Assembly: GCA_019120675.1 (NCBI GenBank)
Contig: DWUQ01000018.1
Coordinates: 1 to 18,293 of the forward strand
Reading direction: 5' to 3'
DNA: 18,293 nt
DNA from: Candidatus Paenalcaligenes intestinipullorum
GTDB lineage: Bacteria > Pseudomonadota > Gammaproteobacteria > Burkholderiales > Burkholderiaceae_B
A model generated the notes under the pieces. The model worked only from the letters and a program-made list of their open reading frames with translations, did not search any database and was not told the DNA's origin. Positions 14,778 to 18,293 of the stretch are shown here, in pieces. Every line of letters begins with the position of its first letter. Within the stretch, counting starts at the first letter, position 1. Both the position numbers and the translations under genes were made by a program.

Positions 14778-16559
14778 TCAATGCAGTAACGCACTATCCA
14801 CGCGTTCACCGCGGTTTAAAACACTGGCTAGTTTCGTGCGCAACGCATAACTATGGGACATCAGTATTTCTCGTTTTACATCAAGAATTTGTGCGGGGTG
14901 CATTGAGAATTTAGTTAGACCTAGCCCTAACAATAAGCGCGTTAAACTGCTGTCTCCCGCCATTTCCCCGCACACCGATACGGGAATAGTAAAACGTTCG
15001 CCTGCATTAATCACATGGCTAATTAAACGCAGCACGGCAGGATGCATAGGATCGTATAAATCGGCCACCTGCGCATCGCCCCGATCCACAGCCATCACAT
15101 ATTGAATGAGATCGTTGGTACCTAAAGATAAAAATTCCAAATTCGCAGCAAACGGTTCAATGGCAATCGCCGCAGCCGGCACCTCCACCATCCCTCCCAG
15201 CTTGATATCGGCCACATAATCAATCCCTTGCTGCTTTAAACCGTGCTGAGCCGCTACGATGGCTTGCTTAACCGCGATGACTTCCTCAAGCGTAGACAGC
15301 ATAGGAATCAGTATTTGCAGCTGCCCATACACCGAAGCACGCAATAAGGCCCGTAGTTGTGTTTGAAACAACTCGGGATGTGCCAAGCAGTACCGAACCG
15401 CTCGTAAGCCTAGCGCAGGATTGGTAGCGAGGGTTTGCTCACCTTCGAGCATTTTATCGGCACCAATATCTAACGTACGAATCGTCACTGGCAGCCCATG
15501 CATGGCTTCGAGAGCATAACGATACGCTTCAAACTGTTCGTCTTCAGAGGGTAAGCTTTTGCGCCCCATAAATAGAAACTCACTGCGAAACAAACCAATG
15601 CCATTGGCACCGATCGCATAAGCTTCGCTGGCCTCTTCGGGCAGCTCAATATTTGCTAGCAGCTGAATTTCAACGCCATCCAAAGTGATGGCCGGTGCGT
15701 CGCGAATGCTTTCCAATTTGGCGCGTGCACTCAGGTATTCCTTTTGTTTTTGCTGGTACTCGGCTAAAACCAATTCTGAAGGATTGATAATCACCTCACC
15801 CGTAAAGCCATCCACAATCAATAGATCGTGCTCATGAATGAGTGTGCGCATTCCCCCCATACCCACTATAGCAGGCACCCCCATGCTACGTGCCACGATA
15901 GCGGTATGTGAAGTGGGGCCCCCTAAGTCAGTCAAAAAAGCCCCAAAATGCCGATGACGCAACGCCAACATATCTGCGGGCGCGATATCACGAGCCACGA
16001 GGATTTTGCTTTCATAAGGACTCGCAGCGCTGGGTGGAGAGGCTACCTGCACAACTTGGGCTGGGGAATGATCGCTCTGCTTAAGTAAAGCCAGCACACG
16101 TTCTACGACTTGGCGGATATCTGAACCACGCTCGCGTAGATAATCGTCTTGCATGGCCGCAAATTGTGCTTGTAGCAATTGTCCTTGTTGGTGTAAGGCC
16201 CACTCGGCGTTGCATAAGTGTTCGGCTATGTATCGTTCAGTTTGCGCTCGCAAATTAGGGTCTTGTAACAACAAACTGTGTACACCCAACAAGGCTGCCA
16301 ACTCTTTGGGAGCATCAGTAGGCAGCTGAGCTACCAATGCTGAGATCTCCTGCTCCGCCTCAAGCAAGGCATCACGTAATCGCTGCTGCTGCGCCTCGAC
16401 CTGTTCGACAGAGATCGCATACTGAGAGACTTCAATCTGTGTGGCGCCCAGTAGCTCTGCACGCCCTATGGCATAGCCACGTACCACACCTTGGCCATGA
16501 CAGCTAAACATGGCTGAGCCAGCAGTACGGATCGAAGAGTTCACTTCAAAAGGAGTCAT
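14778..16559 (-). CDS. ptsI: Phosphoenolpyruvate-protein phosphotransferase (PTS enzyme I)
   Basis: Enzyme I takes phosphate from phosphoenolpyruvate onto a histidine and passes it to HPr in the cytoplasm. The protein has 593 residues, slightly longer than E. coli EI (575). The HPr-binding helical part lies at about 45-165, the phosphohistidine H218 in GGPTSHTAIVARSMGVPAIV, and the PEP-binding TIM barrel at about 290-565 (GIGLFRSEFLFMGR, KLGGMVEVPAA, LSLGTNDLIQY). The acid-base C530 sits in SVCGEMAGD. The ATG at 16559 is kept because GTGAG lies upstream. The ATG at residue 17 (MFSCHGQGVVRGYAIG), nearer the family's conserved start, lacks a Shine-Dalgarno sequence but remains possible. It lies 21 bases after ptsH. 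Confidence 0.96.
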   Translation of the reverse strand: MTPFEVNSSIRTAGSAMFSCHGQGVVRGYAIGRAELLGATQIEVSQYAISVEQVEAQQQRLRDALLEAEQEISALVAQLPTDAPKELAALLGVHSLLLQDPNLRAQTERYIAEHLCNAEWALHQQGQLLQAQFAAMQDDYLRERGSDIRQVVERVLALLKQSDHSPAQVVQVASPPSAASPYESKILVARDIAPADMLALRHRHFGAFLTDLGGPTSHTAIVARSMGVPAIVGMGGMRTLIHEHDLLIVDGFTGEVIINPSELVLAEYQQKQKEYLSARAKLESIRDAPAITLDGVEIQLLANIELPEEASEAYAIGANGIGLFRSEFLFMGRKSLPSEDEQFEAYRYALEAMHGLPVTIRTLDIGADKMLEGEQTLATNPALGLRAVRYCLAHPELFQTQLRALLRASVYGQLQILIPMLSTLEEVIAVKQAIVAAQHGLKQQGIDYVADIKLGGMVEVPAAAIAIEPFAANLEFLSLGTNDLIQYVMAVDRGDAQVADLYDPMHPAVLRLISHVINAGERFTIPVSVCGEMAGDSSLTRLLLGLGLTKFSMHPAQILDVKREILMSHSYALRTKLASVLNRGERVDSALLH

Positions 16560-16580
16560 GGAGCGCTCACTAGACGTAGC

Positions 16581-16850
16581 TTACTCGCCTTCGTCAAACT
16601 TATTTTCAAACAGCGCCTGCAAAGCGCTTAGGGCTTCGTTGGCATCGGGGCCTTCGGCATCCAAGGTGACCGTTACCCCTAGCCCGGCCGCAAGCATCAT
16701 TACACCCATAATACTCTTGGCATTAACGCGTTGGCTTTGTTTGGCAATAAAAATATCACTACTAAAGCTAGATGCCACTTGGGTCAACTTGGCTGCTGCC
16801 CGAGCATGCAAGCCTCGCTTATTACTGATCACAATATCTACTGAAGGCAT
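16581..16850 (-). CDS. ptsH: HPr phosphocarrier protein
   Basis: HPr relays phosphate from enzyme I at His15. The 89-residue protein has H15 in KRGLHARAAAKL and also S46 in NAKSIMGVMML, the site that HPr kinase/phosphorylase modifies in Firmicutes and many proteobacteria. The protein could therefore integrate both PTS flux and HprK signalling, but hprK is not in this window. It follows the IIA gene by 15 bases. No strong Shine-Dalgarno sequence is visible. Confidence 0.96.
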   Translation of the reverse strand: MPSVDIVISNKRGLHARAAAKLTQVASSFSSDIFIAKQSQRVNAKSIMGVMMLAAGLGVTVTLDAEGPDANEALSALQALFENKFDEGE

Positions 16851-16865
16851 AACTACATTCTAGAA

Positions 16866-17279
16866 TTAAAAAATCACTTGGCCAGTTTGACCACTCTTTA
16901 GCACCGCCTCAGCAAACTGCTCAACGGGCGTGTAGGTGTCTGCCACGGCTTTTAAGACCATGCTTAAGTTAGCGCCAGTCAATAGTCGGATATTTGCACC
17001 TTGGCTCCCAAGCTGCTGCTGAGCCTCGCGCGCAATCTGATAGGGACTCGCCCCCACCAAATCCGTCATAAATAAGTAAGACTGCCCCAAACTGGCGGGC
17101 CGTGACAGCTGACTCACTAAACGCTGGATCACCGCTGTGCTGTCCTCAGCAGGCGCCACATCTACGGCATGCAGTGTGGGGACAGCCCCTAAGACGTGCT
17201 CCGCACAACGTAAAAAAGCCGCTCCTAATGGAGCATGCATAATTAAAACGATGTGCGGACGCTTAGGCTGCGACGGCAT
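16866..17279 (-). CDS. Mannose-family PTS IIA component
   Basis: This 137-residue cytoplasmic protein matches the EIIA-Man/ManX fold. The phosphorylatable histidine is in VLIMHAPLGAAFL, about residue 15 from the chosen start, and the family pattern continues with LFMTDLVGASPYQIA and LLTGANLSMVLKA. No IIB, IIC or IID gene is present here, so this is probably the regulatory PTS found in many betaproteobacteria rather than a sugar uptake system. The ATG at 17279 is chosen over the TTG at 17285. It overlaps the gshB stop by 17 bases and has no clear Shine-Dalgarno sequence, which suggests translational coupling. gshB-IIA-ptsH-ptsI is a conserved betaproteobacterial order. Confidence 0.92.
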   Translation of the reverse strand: MPSQPKRPHIVLIMHAPLGAAFLRCAEHVLGAVPTLHAVDVAPAEDSTAVIQRLVSQLSRPASLGQSYLFMTDLVGASPYQIAREAQQQLGSQGANIRLLTGANLSMVLKAVADTYTPVEQFAEAVLKSGQTGQVIF

Positions 17280-18222
17280 TTTCAAGCGCTAACGCGAAAT
17301 GCTCAGCCACATCACAATCCGTTTGCTGAGTAATTTCCACAAAGCAAGTGGGGCTGGTCACATTAATTTCAGTGAGATACTCCCCAATCACATCCAGGCC
17401 CACCAGCATGAGCCCACGAGCCCTTAAGACCGGACCCACTGTCTCCGCAATCTCACGATCGCGTTGCGTCAACGGTTGCGCAACCCCACGCCCACCAGCT
17501 GCCAAATTGCCACGCGTTTCCCCTGCTAAGGGAATACGTGCCAAGCAATACGGCATGGGCTCACCGTTTATAAGCAAAATACGCTTATCCCCATTTTTGA
17601 TTTCGGGAATATAGCGTTGAGCCATAATAGTTTGCGTACCATGCTGAGTAAGCAGCTCGAGGATTGCGCCGACATTGTGCTCATTGGGACGTAAACGGAA
17701 TATGCCCTCGCCGCCCATACCATCTAAGGGCTTGACGATGACGTCTTGGTGTTCCTGATGAAAGGCACGAATATGGGCCATATTGCTCGTGACGAGCGTG
17801 GGCGCCGTAAATTGTGCAAACTCGGTAATGGCTAATTTTTCTGGGTGATTTCGGATGGCCTCACCACGGTTAAATACGGCGACGCCCTGCTTTTCAATCA
17901 AGTCTAAAATATGCGTAGCGTATAAATACTCAAGATCAAAAGGCGGGTCTTTGCGCATGACCACGGCATCAAATTGACGGATATTGACGCGCTCATGGGT
18001 AGCAAGGCTTTGCCACCAGTTCGGCTCATGCAAATTCGCGTGGGCATCAATCGTGATCCGCTCACCACTCATGCTGACCTGACCTTGCTCTATGTACAAC
18101 TGGGACTGCAGGGCTACACTAATTTCGTGACCACGCCGAATTAGAGCACGCATCATGGCAACCGAAGTGTCTTTGTAGGCCGCTAAGCTTGGTAACGGGT
18201 CAAGAATAAATAGTATTTGCAT
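17263..18222 (-). CDS. gshB: Glutathione synthetase
   Basis: GshB joins gamma-glutamylcysteine and glycine with ATP to make glutathione. The 319-residue ATP-grasp protein is full length (E. coli 315-316). It has the N-terminal substrate domain (MQILFILDPLPSLAAYKDTS), the Gly-rich loop KPLDGMGGEGIF (164-175), ETRGNLAAGG (235-244), GLDVIG (275-280) and the metal-binding EINVTSPT (285-292). The ATG at 18222 is certain from homology, yet it lacks a Shine-Dalgarno sequence and stands about ten bases after a terminator U-tract. The 3' end overlaps the PTS IIA gene. Confidence 0.97.
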   Translation of the reverse strand: MQILFILDPLPSLAAYKDTSVAMMRALIRRGHEISVALQSQLYIEQGQVSMSGERITIDAHANLHEPNWWQSLATHERVNIRQFDAVVMRKDPPFDLEYLYATHILDLIEKQGVAVFNRGEAIRNHPEKLAITEFAQFTAPTLVTSNMAHIRAFHQEHQDVIVKPLDGMGGEGIFRLRPNEHNVGAILELLTQHGTQTIMAQRYIPEIKNGDKRILLINGEPMPYCLARIPLAGETRGNLAAGGRGVAQPLTQRDREIAETVGPVLRARGLMLVGLDVIGEYLTEINVTSPTCFVEITQQTDCDVAEHFALALENAVAA

Positions 18223-18232
18223 GAGAAATTCT

Positions 18233-18268
18233 AAAAAAACCCCTTCTTGGCCTAGGGCCGTGAAGGGG
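18233..18268 (-). terminator. Intrinsic terminator or attenuator immediately before gshB
   Basis: On the minus strand CCCCTTC (18268-18262) pairs with GAAGGGG (18246-18240) and an inner GGCC/GGCC stem extends the hairpin around a CTA loop, with a small internal loop between. Seven T residues follow (18239-18233). The gshB ATG lies ten bases further on. It may end an upstream gene outside the window (gshA is the usual neighbour), but there is no space for a promoter after it. Confidence 0.85.
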
Positions 18269-18293
18269 CGATTTGTATTAAATCGATAGCATC

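Noticed and set aside
1..18293. Mobile elements, CRISPR arrays, tRNA or rRNA genes
   Set aside because: I saw no transposase, integrase, spaced direct-repeat array, cloverleaf or rRNA-like segment. Gene content and order look like core chromosome.

Overview
The window looks like a chromosomal core region of a betaproteobacterium, most likely Burkholderiales/Alcaligenaceae with a moderate G+C content. This is inferred from two gene orders. One is rpmI-rplT-pheS-pheT-ihfA-merR. The other is gshB, a mannose-type PTS IIA gene, ptsH and ptsI, which is typical of betaproteobacteria. I see no insertion sequence, prophage, CRISPR array, tRNA or rRNA. All genes but one lie on the minus strand.

Layout by rising coordinate: (1) sufB (its stop codon is probably just outside the left edge), its Rrf2-type regulator, and an Atm1-type ABC exporter. 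Together these form an iron-sulfur block with a palindromic operator/promoter between exporter and regulator. (2) One plus-strand gene at 3897-5768 encodes an ECF sigma factor fused in frame to a membrane-spanning RskA-like anti-sigma factor, joined through a long disordered linker. This is the most unusual gene here. (3) A DUF455 ferritin-like protein, a MerR regulator and ihfA, then pheT, pheS, rplT and rpmI. A strong terminator-like hairpin sits between rplT and pheS inside a possible 17-codon Phe-containing leader ORF. infC and thrS, which usually precede rpmI, are absent, and rpmI has its own good promoter. (4) comM (YifB), ubiK, and a lipoprotein with an amphipathic LEA-like repeat region, separated by clear intrinsic terminators. 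(5) A 379-base gene-poor stretch holding hairpins and a possible 31-residue membrane peptide. (6) ptsI, ptsH, a PTS IIA gene and gshB, transcribed gshB first. A strong terminator hairpin ends only about ten bases before the gshB start codon.

How the genes fit together: the Rrf2 protein probably senses Fe-S status and represses its own promoter, and with it sufB. The Atm1-type exporter upstream plausibly handles glutathione-linked or sulfur compounds. The PTS genes form a regulatory phosphorelay (EI, then HPr, then IIA) without a visible sugar permease, and HPr carries both His15 and Ser46. The fused sigma/anti-sigma protein would be held at the membrane and would need proteolysis or a conformational change to act.

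Several start codons were moved downstream of the longest open frame (ihfA, pheT, pheS, rpmI, ubiK, PTS IIA), because the extended versions begin with TTG or GTG or carry residues not expected in the family.
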